This document shows positions 25,401-36,827 of a DNA stretch of 64,000 bases, one piece after another (within the stretch, counting starts at the first letter, position 1; each line of letters opens with the position of its first letter). Made by a program: the position numbers and the translations under genes. Source of the DNA: Porogramme epimiltina (Eukaryota > Basidiomycota > Agaricomycetes > Polyporales > Polyporaceae); the NCBI GenBank assembly GCA_900155495.1, contig FTLJ01000274.1:1-64000 (forward strand), read 5' to 3'. The notes under the pieces are model-generated. The model ran no database searches. It was not told the DNA's origin and saw only the letters and a program-made list of their open reading frames with translations.

Positions 25401-26310
25401 TCACAAATCAAATATAGTATCCTTGTATGAAAAGTCCCGTAATCCACAGGTAACATAGATTTGTAACAAGTAGAGTCATTTTCTTGACCTCGGACGTTCT
25501 TGCCGTTGCGGCAATCTTATCTCGAAGTAGTAGAGCATTGTGTGCGTGGTTGACAACACCATATTGAAACACGTGTGCCTTCACAAAGCCAGCATCGCAC
25601 ATGAGCCCATTAATAACCATAAACGTTCTTCAAGATCGAAGGCGGAGGTGTACCAAAGGTGAGCGAATCGCAGCATCGTAAGACCCAGCCGCTGACCGCT
25701 ACCACAATGAGTCAGACCGTAGATATCTCCTGACGTATTCCGAACCAAGCTGCCTGTAGAAGTACTCGCTGCCCTCGGGGCGGTTGCAGCAATCTGTCAG
25801 ACTATCAAGATGTGCGTATGTTCTATTGTGAGGAAGGAACAATACTAGTCCTGACGATTCGACGACAGGTTTGGCTCCCTCGGCACGTCCCCAAAGTGTT
25901 GTAGTACACGTTTGCTGAGTCAAACCGCCTCTCCCACATAGAGAGAGAGGAGTTCATGGAAATCGTTGGGGCATTTTCGACGCTGGACTTCTGAAGTGTC
26001 TGAGAACATGCACTTGTTGATGTAGGGCATGGTCCGAAACAAGATGTCGAGGGAGTTCAAAACCTCATGACCATCATACGGACCCGCACCAAGACCTCTT
26101 GCGGTGAAACAACATCCAGTTGCATCAAGTCGCAGGTCAACGTCTCCGCGTTCATCAACAAACTCTGTATCCCCATAGTTTTGAACCAACCCCAGCGCAG
26201 TATACCTCGTGACAATACGGCGTCCTTGACTCATCACCTTCTGCCCTCTATCGCCGACCTGAGCAATATAAAGGCAGCCTTGCACCACAGCTTCATCAAT
26301 CTCACCCACC
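25401..26310. other. Intergenic region before the GST gene
   Basis: Holds the GUA1 3'UTR and the GST promoter. Short open frames only; nothing recognised besides the TATA box at 26267. Confidence 0.5.
26267..26272 (+). promoter_or_regulatory. TATA box of the GST gene
   Basis: TATAAA, 44 nt before the ATG at 26311; the leader must be short. Confidence 0.45.
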
Positions 26311-27297
26311 ATGGCGTCTGACAAGCAGCTCACTTTTTACACTGCTGCGGTGCGGCGTCCCTCGCTTTCCATCGATATACAGTATGCTGACATATGACGT
26401 CATTCCCAAGTACTCCCCCCACTGTCACCGGGTTCGTCCGTCAGGCTGATCCACTACGTTTTGATGACACATTAACTTCAGTCCTGTTATACAAGGTCAA
26501 ACTCGCACTAGATGAGGCAAAACTGAATTACACCGCCTATGAATTCGAGACGCATGGTAGTAAACCCGATTGGTACTACGGAATCAATCCCATAGGCAAG
26601 GTCCGCCCGTCGCACGTATTCTCCACTTCCTGAGCTCATAACGGCGTACCTAGATCCCTGCTATCACTTACGGGGGACCCCTAGTGCCACCCGACCAACC
26701 ATCCCCAGAATCGGCCAAACTTGTGGAGTCCCTTGCCCTTCTCGAGTTCATCGCAGATATCTGCCCTGCCTCCGGACTCCTCCCCTCAGATCCTGTCGCT
26801 CGTGCTCGCGCCCGCGCGTTCGTATCGATCTACCAGAGTTACGTGAACGACGCCTTTAGGGACGTGTTCTTTATTGGGGGCCCAGGCACCATAGACAATG
26901 CCTTACAAGCAATGGAGCACTTACAACGCGCGCTACCCCCCGACGGCGGGTTTGCAGCAGGGACGGCCTTTACAATCGCGGACTGCGCCGTAGCACCGAC
27001 CTTGGTTCGGATGATGTTTTTCCTCCGCATAGGGCTCGGAGCATTCACCCCTGAGGATGGGGAGAGGTTACGTGCGGAGGTGATGGGAGACAAGTTTGCG
27101 CGGTACAGGCAATACGTCCAGGATCTCCAGGAAAGACCATGCTTCAAGAAGGACTGGGACGAGGTGTGTGTCTAACAAGACCATATGCTAAGCTATTGAG
27201 TGTAATTGTTGCGTGACTTGTGCAGGACGCACAACTGGAGATTTGGAAGAATCATCGGGGCTTGCGCCGCGAGGCTTCGGCGCAATCGGAATCTTAG
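26311..27297 (+). CDS. Glutathione S-transferase family protein
   Basis: Predicted 248-aa cytosolic GST-like enzyme. Exons are 26311-26349, 26411-26431, 26496-26600, 26654-27163 and 27226-27297; all phases close. The thioredoxin-like N-domain starts LTFYTAAYSPHCHRVKLALDEAK, with Cys18 in a S-P-H-C-H-R active-site loop, then NPIGK and the cis-Pro motif IPAITYGG. The helical C-domain follows, with AFTIADCAVAPTL as the N-capping box region. The active-site loop YSPHCHR is encoded by a 21-nt exon bounded by AAG and GTTCGT; two downstream alternatives with other acceptors break the family alignment. The Cys active site fits omega-like or Ure2p-like fungal GSTs that act as thioltransferases or glutathionyl reductases. 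Confidence 0.83.
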
Positions 27298-27792
27298 GAG
27301 TACTATGATGAACTGGACCACGTATTGAATGTCTCGGTTTGTATTTTCGGAGCGCCGTCTTACGATCGCGGGGGCTTAGTGTAATGCGATGATTTCGTAA
27401 CAATCCTAGCATGTATACCCGAGCTTAGCGACCTGGGTATAGCGAAGTTCGGATACAAAAACCGATTGTTGAGAAGGAGATGGTGGCGTCAATATATAGG
27501 CCACGTCTAAATATCCCCATCCGGTATTCGAACCCAGCGCTTTATATCCAGCTCGTCACGAGACCCCTCACTGTCTCACGTACAACGAGCAGTCAACAAT
27601 GATCAAGCTTTCGCTCATACAGCGACTCTAGCTGTGAGTCACCAACACATACGCACCTAAGGTGCACCAAGGGCCACCCTATAACCTTGTTACTGGGATT
27701 GGAGTGGCGCTCGGGGTAGCTTCAAGGTACGATCGGGACGTCGGACGGCTGCAATTCGCTGTAATCAGTCATCTCTTGACCAACCTCTTAGG
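27298..27792. other. Intergenic spacer
   Basis: Nothing recognised. A GGTTCGAAT-like element on the minus strand near 27525 was examined as a tRNA B box and rejected. Confidence 0.5.
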
Positions 27793-29058
27793 ATGAGCCT
27801 CGTCCTCCGTACGAAGGTACACCAACTCTGTGTCAAGGGAAATTTACTCTCAGCACTCACGGGCACTGTTGTGAGAAGACGACCTATGTCTCGCACCGCC
27901 AATCCCATCTCTGCCACATTCCTTCGTGGAGGTACATCCAAGGGCATCTTCCTGAAACGTGCCGACCTCCCGGATGATCCAACCCATTGGGAACCTATCT
28001 TTCAGGGTATAATGGGCTCTCCTGACCCGACTTATCGCCGCCAGTTGAACGGCATGGGTGGGGGCGTCTCCAGCCTCTCAAAAGTTTGTGTTATCGGCCC
28101 ACCAACTGCCACGAACAGCAACGTCGACATCGAGTACACTTTCGTTCAAGTTGGCATCGACGACGGTGTTCTCGACTTCTCTGGAAACTGCGGAAATCTC
28201 TCCAGTATGGTCGGTGTATTTGCTCTGGACGAGGGTCTTTGCGTTCCACGCGCGGTAGATCCGGCGTCCGGGCTTGCAACCGTTCGATTTCTCAACACCA
28301 ACACGTCCAAGGTCATCGAGACGACCTTCCCAATTTCAGGCTCGGGCACCGCAATCCTCGACCGTCCAGAAGTTGAGATGGCCGGTGTCCCAGGAAAGGC
28401 CTCCCGCATCGTTCTCCAGTTCGTAAACCCCGGCGGCGCGCGCACCGGCAAGCTCCTTCCCACGGGTTCTCCCGTAGACACCCTCGAGGTTGCGCTTGAA
28501 GACGGTTCCCCCTTGAAGATCCCAGCATCCCTAGTCGACGCCACGAACCCGACCGTTTTCATCGCCGCAGAACACCTCGCCCCTGCGTTCGGGCTGGAGG
28601 AAGAGGGTATCACGCCGAGATTCCTCGCCCAGCCCGATGCCGAACGGACCATTGAGCGCATCCGCCAAGCTGGTGCAGTGCGCATGGGGCTGGATCCCTC
28701 TCAAAAGGCGCAGCCGAAGATCGCTATCCTCAGCCGACCCAATCTCCAGGCCAGCGAGGCCGGTGTCGACATTGCAATCCACGCGTTCTCGATGGGCGTC
28801 ATGCACAAGGCGGTGCCGATGACGGTAGGCCTCTGTCTAGGGGTTGCAGCCGGGGTGCCGGGGACGCTAGCATCCCTCATTGCAATCCAATCCGGGGCGA
28901 GCCGGGGCGTTACTCCGTCCCGCGGCGAGATGGTCAAGATCCGTCATCCAGGAGGCGACGTAGAAGTAGGGGCGCACTTCGATGCGAACGGTGAGGTGTT
29001 GAACGCACAAGTTGTACGAACTGGCAGGCGGTTGATGAAAGGGGCGGTGTGGTGGTGA
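27793..29058 (+). CDS. PrpF-like isomerase (2-methylaconitate isomerase family)
   Basis: Intronless 421-aa protein of the PrpF/DUF453 family, two-domain racemase-like folds that isomerise methylaconitate or related tricarboxylates in propionate or methylcitrate metabolism. Visible blocks: ATFLRGGTSKGIFL, QLNGMGGGVSSLSKVCVIGP, DFSGNCGNLSSMVGVFALDEG (active-site Cys region), PGGARTGKLLPTG, and the C-terminal MHKAVPMTVGLCLGVAAGVPGT plus RHPGGDVEVGAHFD. Residues 1-32 before MSRTANPISA are Arg-rich and unlike the family, so they could be a mitochondrial targeting segment; an alternative start at that inner Met (27886) is possible. The lack of introns among multi-exon neighbours is unusual. Confidence 0.85.
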   Translation: MSLVLRTKVHQLCVKGNLLSALTGTVVRRRPMSRTANPISATFLRGGTSKGIFLKRADLPDDPTHWEPIFQGIMGSPDPTYRRQLNGMGGGVSSLSKVCVIGPPTATNSNVDIEYTFVQVGIDDGVLDFSGNCGNLSSMVGVFALDEGLCVPRAVDPASGLATVRFLNTNTSKVIETTFPISGSGTAILDRPEVEMAGVPGKASRIVLQFVNPGGARTGKLLPTGSPVDTLEVALEDGSPLKIPASLVDATNPTVFIAAEHLAPAFGLEEEGITPRFLAQPDAERTIERIRQAGAVRMGLDPSQKAQPKIAILSRPNLQASEAGVDIAIHAFSMGVMHKAVPMTVGLCLGVAAGVPGTLASLIAIQSGASRGVTPSRGEMVKIRHPGGDVEVGAHFDANGEVLNAQVVRTGRRLMKGAVWW

Positions 29059-31135
29059 GATGTGCGGGCAGACATTTGATTACTGGGAGGGCCCGTATGT
29101 TCGTGTCCCACCTTGATTCACTGCCATGCTAGCCTGGTTCCTCACACTTTCCCTCAGCAGCTATATATTATTCGATTGCGAGCTTTTGTGAGCCCACCGA
29201 GAGACATGCTAGCCTGGGCTTTAACTTCTATTACGAGTTGTTTCCGCCACTACAGATCTGGACCACATATGCCCTTGATTGATAGGAAGGATAGGTGGTG
29301 TATCAACCTTGCTCCTAACGTGGAACAAACGTGTATAGACGAGATTGCTACTATCCTCATTAACAGGGTCTTCTAGCTGGGGAACAACCAGAACACTCTC
29401 ATATTGCTCAGCATTCTCCTCCGAGACACGCTGCTTGATAAACTGACTCCCTTTCACTTGCTCTGAGGCTACAGACGTACTCTCTAGTACTATATGTTGT
29501 GCTTTCTAAATTTGGGCGAGAGGACGAGGACTAGTACAGAGATGTCGAAGGCATCGTACGATCCCTGAGACAGGCGGGAATTCGGGTATTGGGCAAGGGG
29601 AAACTTGAAACCTCTGTGGCGGGCGTAGGTGGATTCGTGGTGGATCGCACTACTTGACGCCTAGGACGGTGGTGTGGTTCTGTGTGCTACTATGGGAATG
29701 GGGGTTACGTGAACAACAACACACATCAATCATATTCCTTGTACCAGGCAGCGGATCTACGATGTGCCAACGCTCGAGCCTCTGCGACGATTCAGAGTAT
29801 AAAGATACACCAGACAACCGTCGACATATCAACCCTCGAATTTGCATGTTCCGATGCTCAGTATGTATTTGTGGGCGTCGAGAAGTTGGATTGAGCCCAG
29901 GGTTGAAGAGGACCCGGCGGGGACTGCAAACGGAATGTGGGCACAAAGAGGGTATAGAACGACGATGTGCAGCATGTTTATTTGAAATCAAGTTCCTTGG
30001 CTCTTACCAATCACACAAGTAAAATGTTGGCGAGCAATAGAGCCCGAGCACTGCGGGCGCACCAAGCATCCCCAAGACTTCTCGGCCGGTACCTATTCAG
30101 GGATTTGTATACAGTATACCGCTGGCGCTGTAGAAATATCACGACTTTCTCCTAATTTCATGAGAGTTGTAAGTCAACCAAAACTCATATATTCAGTTGT
30201 CAACCCCCCTCGAGGACATATTGATCCTGGAGCCTGCTCATAGTACGCTAGCACGTTGTGGGGTCAGTCGGAAGAGAGGCAGTACTTAGTGTACTTAGCA
30301 AGTCGCGACTCGTGGGAGAACTTCAAAGTCACGTGTGCTAGCCCCGAATGTTGGCACGCGACTCGTTGACCACCGTCTCTCAGCCAGATACTACTCGAAG
30401 CCTTACGGCCACTATACTAGTCGTGTTCATCTCTAATTGCGGCCGATGTCCGATTCTGACAACAGGGTCAAGCGCATTCATTCAGGAATGCATACAAGAT
30501 CCGTATAGGACAAAACCCCGGCTAATTTAGTAAGTACTCTAGTGCTTTAAATTTGAAAAGCTGCTCTGAAGTACACCTAGATTTCACTAGTGGGTGTGTC
30601 AACCAGTCAATGCAGACGTCCCAATCAATACGCTGTGGGTAAGTGGAGATATCACGGCGTGCATGGCGGAATGTCACGTCATATGACATGTACGTGACAT
30701 CCTTGGTCCGACACAAATCGTTTGTACAGTGGGGAGCCCGTGATATCTAACGATAGACGGCAATTGCCCGGACTGGGACGTTTGGCCATGCACGCCGTGT
30801 ATATCTGTCGAGAGTTCGACAATACATATGAACCTCACACATGTCTCATGTGGAGAAGCCCTACCTTAGATCCGACTATATGCCAGCTACTGATAAAATC
30901 GGCCCTCTCGGTCAACTGTGCACCGCTCCTCCAACCCCCCTCTGTTCGATCCTGCTTAAATACCGTGCCTATTCGTCCACAGATCAGGCCAGCTCTATCC
31001 CATCCACCTCATCAACCTCTGTGTATCACCGTAAGTGACATGTCCAAAGTTCATGGCAATGGCTCGCGTGCTAATCGGACACTTTCAAAGTACGCTTAGC
31101 CCGCCCACATAGTACATTCGGGACTAATCCTTGCC
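29059..31135. other. Gene-poor gap opening the accessory island
   Basis: About 2.1 kb with only short open frames and no domain. The string CATGCTAGCCTGG occurs twice about 80 nt apart (near 29127 and 29207), a small direct repeat. Holds the promoter of the hydrolase at 31136; a TTAAATA element lies near 30956. Confidence 0.45.
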
Positions 31136-32108
31136 ATGACCACCACATCCTCCCACCTGAACGCCACGGATATTCCCGTCCCAATCGAAGCGTACGCCCC
31201 CTTCGTCTACCAGGGCGAAACCTTCCAAACCTACTACAAGATCTTCGGAGACCTCACGGGTCACGCCGTCGTGCCCCTCATCGTTATCCACGGCGGGCCA
31301 GGCCTCTCCCACGATTACCTCCTCCCCCACGCAGACCTTGCCGTCCATCGCCCCGTTGTCTTTTACGACCAGATCGGGAACGGACGCTCGACGCGCCTCC
31401 CCAACAAGCCACGAGAGTTTTGGACGATCGACCTCTTCCTCGACGAGTTCGACAGTCTCGTGGCGCACCTCGGGATTCAGGACGCATACCACATCGTCGG
31501 TCACTCGTGGGGCGGGATGATGGCTGCCGAACTCGTTGTCCGCCGCCACCCTGCCAGTCTGAAGAGGCTCGTGGTGACAAACTCGCCGGCTGCGATAGAT
31601 CTGTGGAACAAATCACTGCAACAGATACTCGGGACGTTCCCGAAGGAGGTGCAGGATCCGGTGGTGAAGGGAGAGAGCGCAGACCCGGATGGGTTCTTTG
31701 CAGCGATGCTGAAGGTGTACGCTGTTCACGGACTGCGGATCCAACCATTCCCCGACGAATTCTTGAAGACGTTTGGGTACCAATACGGGTCTAATGCAGA
31801 TAAGACCGTCTCCAATGCCGGGTGCGTTGCCTTTCGTGTACCTACTTTCCGTTTCGTCGTGCGTGTGCTTATTCAATTTGCGCTGCAGGATTTTGAATGG
31901 TTGGACGGTCGTGGAGCGCCTACACAATGTGAACGTCCCGACTCTGACGATCAACGGGAAGTACGACATCGCGCAAGACTTTGTGATGGCGGCCTATCAT
32001 GAGAAGATCCCCGGGGCTCAGTGGATTAAGTTCGAGAACTCAAGCCACCTTCCATGTTGGGAGGAGCGGGAGGAGTACATGAAGGCCATTGAGGCTTTTC
32101 TGGTGTAA
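31136..32108 (+). CDS. Proline-iminopeptidase-like alpha/beta hydrolase, cytosolic copy
   Basis: Predicted 301-aa serine hydrolase of the S33 prolyl aminopeptidase type, which removes N-terminal proline or cleaves small peptides and amides. Exons are 31136-31821 and 31889-32108. Motifs: oxyanion loop HGGPG (52-56), YDQIGNGRST, nucleophile elbow GHSWGG with Ser124, acid Asp255 in INGKYD, and catalytic His282 in SSHLPCWEERE. It has no signal peptide. The gene at 41429-42605 is a close paralog with the same second-to-last intron phase and near-identical nucleotide blocks, but with an added secretory N-terminus. It sits next to a 44-aa secreted peptide gene, as does its paralog. Peptide or amide substrates are inferred from the family. 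Confidence 0.87.
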
Positions 32109-32829
32109 TCTCTGTAGTGAACCGACTTCACAAGCGCATTAACGTTATCGACAGTGTATTGCTTTCCACCTTCTACGGAGGTAACATGTGCAATGTCACA
32201 AGTGTACGGGCGGCGCTTGCCCTTCAAAGTAAACGAGCCATGTCGACTCAACGATCTTCTCTCGCGTTGTGAGACACCACATGCAAGGCGACCCTACAGG
32301 ATAGCGGACTAAAGCCGTGAAGCCGCGTTTTAAGGCCGCCAATACCGGCAACGACGACCTTCTCCCCGATACACGCTCAAACACCATGTGCCACCGCTGC
32401 ATTCAAGATCATCGATGTGCTCGAAATGCACTAGAGTTTCGTTGCTGGTGCAACTCTCAGATACATGTTCGATTCGGGGACACGCGATGGAGCGACCAAA
32501 TTGTAACGAATCGGTCGGCGGACCTACATCACACGCAGCGTAGCGGCTGCCTTTGCTGACGCCGGCATGTACGGGCCCGCGGAGTGACACAGTAAGTCTC
32601 GTGAATTTATCTGTACATTCACACTCGACGTTGGTATATGAGTTACAACACAGGATATCTTCACCGAACCAACTGCTTCTCGTAGCCTATCCACCGGTCC
32701 TCAGAAGCCGCCCACGAGCCGTGAGAGGCGTGAAATCCTTTCTATTCAACAGTCAGTTCACAAGCTCTGCGCTATGAGATGTGTAGATGCCTTACGAATA
32801 CAGCGACGGGAATACATTTGACCTCGGGT
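32109..32829. other. Intergenic spacer
   Basis: 3'UTRs of the hydrolase (+) and of the small peptide gene (-). No other feature seen. Confidence 0.45.
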
Positions 32830-33025
32830 TTAGAAGCAGTCGGAAAGGCCGTCGGACACGCCGACCGCATCGCAAGCCACGGCGCGAGCGTTAACTGAAT
32901 ATGTTCGTCAGTCATTACGATTCGCAATCATCGCCGCCGAGGGACCTTCACATACCTTCGACGGGAGTAGCCTGGACCGCGACGAACAGGGTGAAGGCAG
33001 CGAGGAGGGTAGCGAAGAACTGCAT
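32830..33025 (-). CDS. 44-residue secreted peptide, copy A
   Basis: Two exons, 33025-32956 (70 nt) and 32894-32830 (65 nt), giving 44 aa. Residues 1-20 are a signal peptide starting MQFFATLLAAFTLF. The remaining short tail starts TPVEVNARAVACD and ends GVSDGLSDCF, with cysteines at 31 and 43. The gene at 45206-45403 encodes a paralog with exactly the same exon lengths, intron phase and protein length, an MQFF start and a GLxDCF end. The shared start, exact gene structure and TATA box at about 85 nt make chance unlikely. The C-terminal DCF is not a CaaX box, so it is not a standard lipidated mating pheromone. Function unknown: possible secreted effector, signal, or precursor of a modified peptide. 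Confidence 0.66.
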
Positions 33026-34198
33026 GATGTAGAGGTGGTAGGTGTAGCGGGAGGCTAGTTGGTAGGACAGGTGAGGATGTCTTGCAAGTTTCGGTCCTGA
33101 CCAGAGGTTATATACCCTGCTCCCAGATTACGTACCCGCGTCGCCAATGGATATTTTCCGCAGTCATTGATAGCGGTTCTACTCTCAAAGTGAGGGTGGC
33201 GTGCATTTTCTGGGATCTTCACAGATCATGAGCCCTAACCCAACATTTTGCCATGTGGTGTTCCAGTGATTCATCACCATGAACCTGGCATGGCTGTACG
33301 TCAGATTCAAGATCATATTCTGTTGGCGCCTTCCCTGCTCAGAGCACAGAGCCGGAGGTCTGAACTCCTGACATTTCATTCCAATGCCGTATCCACAATC
33401 CGACCACAATCGGATGCTCAGGCGCACCCACCCTATGTCCGATACGGAAGTTCTGAACAGTTTGCAATACGTGAATCCCCTTCAGACCTTGGTTTCAGCG
33501 GACATCACGCAGACTGAAGAGCTGACACCCACTTCAGTTGGTCAAGGTACGTCGAATAACATGAAGTCGACGCAGGGCGCCGAAGCAGTCCACGCTCTAG
33601 AATATACACGTTCAAGGATTTTTGAACGACTGTGTAATCGTCAAGGCGCTCTGGTCGCTGCAGAGGTATGAATTGGCCAAGTAGTCGGCGCTGAGACATC
33701 CGTGATGTCTTGGCACAGAAACAAAGAAAAATGTCCCAAAAACAGGCGGCGTAGTCGATCATACCGAGGGATAGGTCGGGCGATCACAGATGGGCTCGGA
33801 GAAGCGTGGTACGGGCCCGAAGCAGGCGAGCACTCAGAAGCATGCTGTGCCTGTCAAGGGGAGATTGACAAGCAGTGAGTGCTGATCTCCCGTCAACGAC
33901 GTACGTGCGCGGAGGCTGGCTCTATGGGATCAAACCTTGATAAAGCTGTACACGTGAGTGCTAGTCTGTTTCCGTCCCCCATCATGCTCACATGGGGACC
34001 TACGCGGGGTGCGGAGAAAGCTTCCGGCGCCGCAGAGAAACGTAGGCGAGCGGCGGAGGTGACGCTCCGCTTGGGGGCCTGGGAAGAATCTGATCCACTT
34101 GCCACATCCCTCACACTGCCTCTCATATCAAACCACTTCTCGGTCTCTGTTATCCGCCCTCACTAGCATCTCTCGACGCCCGCGACACCCGTGCAAAG
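33026..34198. other. Spacer with segment shared with 44.2-44.3 kb
   Basis: Holds the promoters of the divergent peptide A and GNAT copy A. The stretch about 33792-33856 is clearly similar to the minus strand of about 44238-44307, and shorter matches continue to about 34040. Translated, both give a related string (EAWYGP followed by CCAC), so this may be a remnant of a coding exon upstream of the GNAT gene. Confidence 0.45.
33109..33114 (-). promoter_or_regulatory. TATA box of peptide gene A
   Basis: TATATA in a GGTATATAACC context on the minus strand, about 85 nt before the ATG at 33025. Confidence 0.5.
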
Positions 34199-35349
34199 AT
34201 GTCTGTGACCGTCCGCCAAGTGATACATCCAACCGGTGCGCACTTGAACCCATCGCGCACCCCATGAGGGCTTATATGATAAACTTGGCCACATCTAGAA
34301 CAGGAAATCGAAATGTTCAGCGAGATCCTTGCAGACGCGTTTGACTATCGTGGGTCGAACATTCTGCATCAAAAATGTCTTGTGTATCGCATCTCACCGA
34401 CCACAAACCTGCGTGTCTACAATCACGGCGGCGTATTGCTTCGTGCAGGGTTCTTTTCCGCCGCGCTCATGGACGATAAGGCGCTCCAGATCCCGATGCA
34501 TCGCGCACATGTGAACGGAGCACTGACAGGCGAAGGCGAAGTCCACGTCGCCGAGGTACCTGGGGAAGGTGTTGTGGGCGTGGCGGTGTGGTGCGTGGCG
34601 CGATGTGGCGTACGGCTGACAGTCGCGCGCATCTGACGTCCCCAGACTTACGCTCCGCCCACAGGTTCGGACCCGGACAGAAGTGGTTATCTACGTAAGT
34701 GGCATGTACACGCCTATCCGTTCTTCAGGAAGCCCTTTGGATTGCTGACGAGGCCATTCAGGGAGAGGCAGCGCAAGGCGGGCTGGGACCAGCTCATGGA
34801 GAAGCTCGACAGCCGGTGTCGTAGCTGGTGGCCCAAGGTGCGCTCACACCTCACCGAACTCTCACGTACGCTTCCAGAGATTGTGCCTAAGAAGCATACC
34901 ACAGTTTCTGCATAATTATGATGTTCTCGTCGAAAACGTCCTCGGGCCCGGGGTCAAGCTCGGCGCATGGCATCTGCAGCTCATCGGTGTAAAACGATCT
35001 TGCCAAGGCATGGGCGCAGGCACCTCTCTCATCCATTTCGCAGAAGAGAAGGCGAGTCAGAGCACCATCCGGAAGCTAGTGTGGCTGCGCTGATTCTCGT
35101 CCGGATGCAATCAGGCTCGCGCTGCTGGGGTACCTTCGTGCCTAGAGACCACACTCGGTGGGGTAAGTGCGATTGCAAGAGTTGATTGGACGTCTTTGCT
35201 CATGTGCACCTGCGTCGCGGCCGCAGCACACGGAAGACTATTATCAGGCGATCGGGTACACGCTGGTGGGGCGGGGGCCTATTAGATATGTCACGGGCGC
35301 AGATATGACGTTCGGGGCATTTCTCAAACATACGAAAAAGGGTGAGTAA
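34199..35349 (+). CDS. GNAT-family N-acetyltransferase, copy A (GC donor, possibly decaying)
   Basis: Predicted acetyl-CoA-dependent acetyltransferase of about 230 aa. Exon blocks in order: MSVTVRQVIHPT, then EQEIEMFSEILADAFDY, FFSAALMDDKALQIPMHRAH to VVGVAVW, FGPGQKWLST, ERQRKAGWDQLMEKLD, FLHNYDVLVENVLGPG, the acetyl-CoA site LQLIGVKRSCQGMGAG (R-x-x-x-G-x-G), ARAAGVPSCLETT and the last block HTEDYYQAIGYTL ending LKHTKKGE. Every block aligns with the intact copy at 51361-52414. After the acetyl-CoA block, where the intact copy has AAG-GTGGGT, this copy reads AAG-GCGAGT (near 35050), so splicing would need a GC donor. If that intron is not removed the frame is lost. Substrate unknown. Confidence 0.62.
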
Positions 35350-36135
35350 ATGCACCGATGGCGGCCTATGCACTCTAGTTGTACGTTGGAATAGATGGGA
35401 AGGAGTTGCTCAATCACGTACTACTGGACGAGAATAAGAAGGCCGAGCACACGAATGAAACACAACAGAAATCATATGGTCAGATAACTTGAGGAATGGT
35501 ATCACTAAGTATGCTCGCCATGACCCGTGGGTTGTCCCAGCGGGTGTTACATACTCAATCACTGCCAGTGCATCTGTCCCCTCCAGCTTGGCTGTCTTCG
35601 CCTTGGAAGATGTCATATCGTGGTAAGCCGCCGAAGAAAGGGCTGCGCGACGTTCCAGGACGTCACGCGCCCTGCATTGATCATCAGCCTGAGCGTCAGG
35701 ACCGTAGTGGTTGACCCTGCGAGACAGCCCGAAACCTATCACTCGCCCAGAATCTGAGGCGAATCAGAATGGGCATACTGGAACCCCACCAACACTCAGA
35801 TGGCCTGAGATGCTCCCCATCCTCATCCCCACTTACGGCGGCGTTGTTGATCGGCCGTCCGATCCATCCGACACACTGCTCCCGGTAAAGCGGGGGGTCC
35901 GTCATAGTTCATCACGTATGCATTTTCCGGACCTATGCGTATCCGTGCCATCAGCCTCACGGTCTTGACCGTGATGCGCTTATCGAGGTCAGTTTGGCAT
36001 GCAACACGGTTACTGTCTAGTGGAGCGAATCTCCCTCAAAGAACCTACCTAGATCAGTCCGGTTATGATGGAATCTTCGGGGGCGTTGAAGCTGCAGGGT
36101 GGGCGCACTGAGCAGCTTCTTCCTCTGGGACAATA
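35350..36135. other. Intergenic spacer
   Basis: Promoter side of the first UstYa-like gene. No coding sequence recognised. Confidence 0.45.
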
Positions 36136-36827
36136 ATGCGCCTCTCGCATCCTGAAGCCCGCGCGCCCATGGAAACACTTCTCCGCCGCGTTTCTGTGGT
36201 CCTCTTTCTTCTATCCGGTCTTTTCCTCGTTTTCACCTACTACACGACTCTACCGAACCCGCGCGAGGAATACTGTGCGTTGAACGCTCAAATCGTTCTC
36301 TTTGCATTAGCATTGATCAGACATCCTTCCAATTAGCATGGAAGAGCGGCGACTTCCCTAATGCATGGGAGCTCCCTGCTCTCGCCAACGTGCATCTCGT
36401 GCACGAAGACAGCGTACACTATCCCATCGACACACCCGCAGGCGTGGCCGCCTGGAAAGCGATGCTCCCGCGCGGCGGCGCGGTCCTCCACCTCGGACCA
36501 GACCTACGCCCATTCACGCTGTCCATGTTCCACCAGCTCCGGTGCCTCGACATCGTCCGGGAAGTTATCGTCGACTTCTTCGCAGACAATCGAACGGACG
36601 CGGCGTACACTCGCCCAGCCCTGGCAGCACACTGCATGGACTACCTACGTCAGACGGCGATGTGCCGCGCGGACCTCACCCTAGAAAGCCTGTGGTCTAA
36701 CACGTCCTCCAAGGTTACGGTCTCCGAGATTACGCACACGTGCAAGGACTGGACGGCGGCGTACGAGGCGGCGGAGCAGAATTACGAGGCATATATAGGC
36801 AACCTAGGGAGGTCGTCTCAAATGTAA
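36136..36827 (+). CDS. UstYa-like (DUF3328) protein with altered motifs
   Basis: Predicted 209-aa single-pass membrane protein. Exons are 36136-36274 and 36337-36827. Cytosolic N-terminus, membrane segment about residues 17-36, then an extracytosolic domain. The family, named for UstYa/UstYb of the ustiloxin pathway, performs oxidative cyclisation of ribosomal peptides and carries two HxxHC motifs. Here the first reads HQLRC (112-116) and the second LAAHC (142-146) followed by MDYLRQ, so one His of each motif is missing while the second HC-xDYLRQ context is kept. It may have lost metal or redox function, or act as a partner subunit of the intact neighbour 0.9 kb downstream. A later Met at residue 12 is an alternative start. 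Confidence 0.8.

Noticed and set aside
27500..27560. Possible tRNA on the minus strand (GGTTCGAAT-like B box)
   Set aside because: T-arm pairing fails beyond four base pairs and no A box, anticodon stem or acceptor stem could be built.
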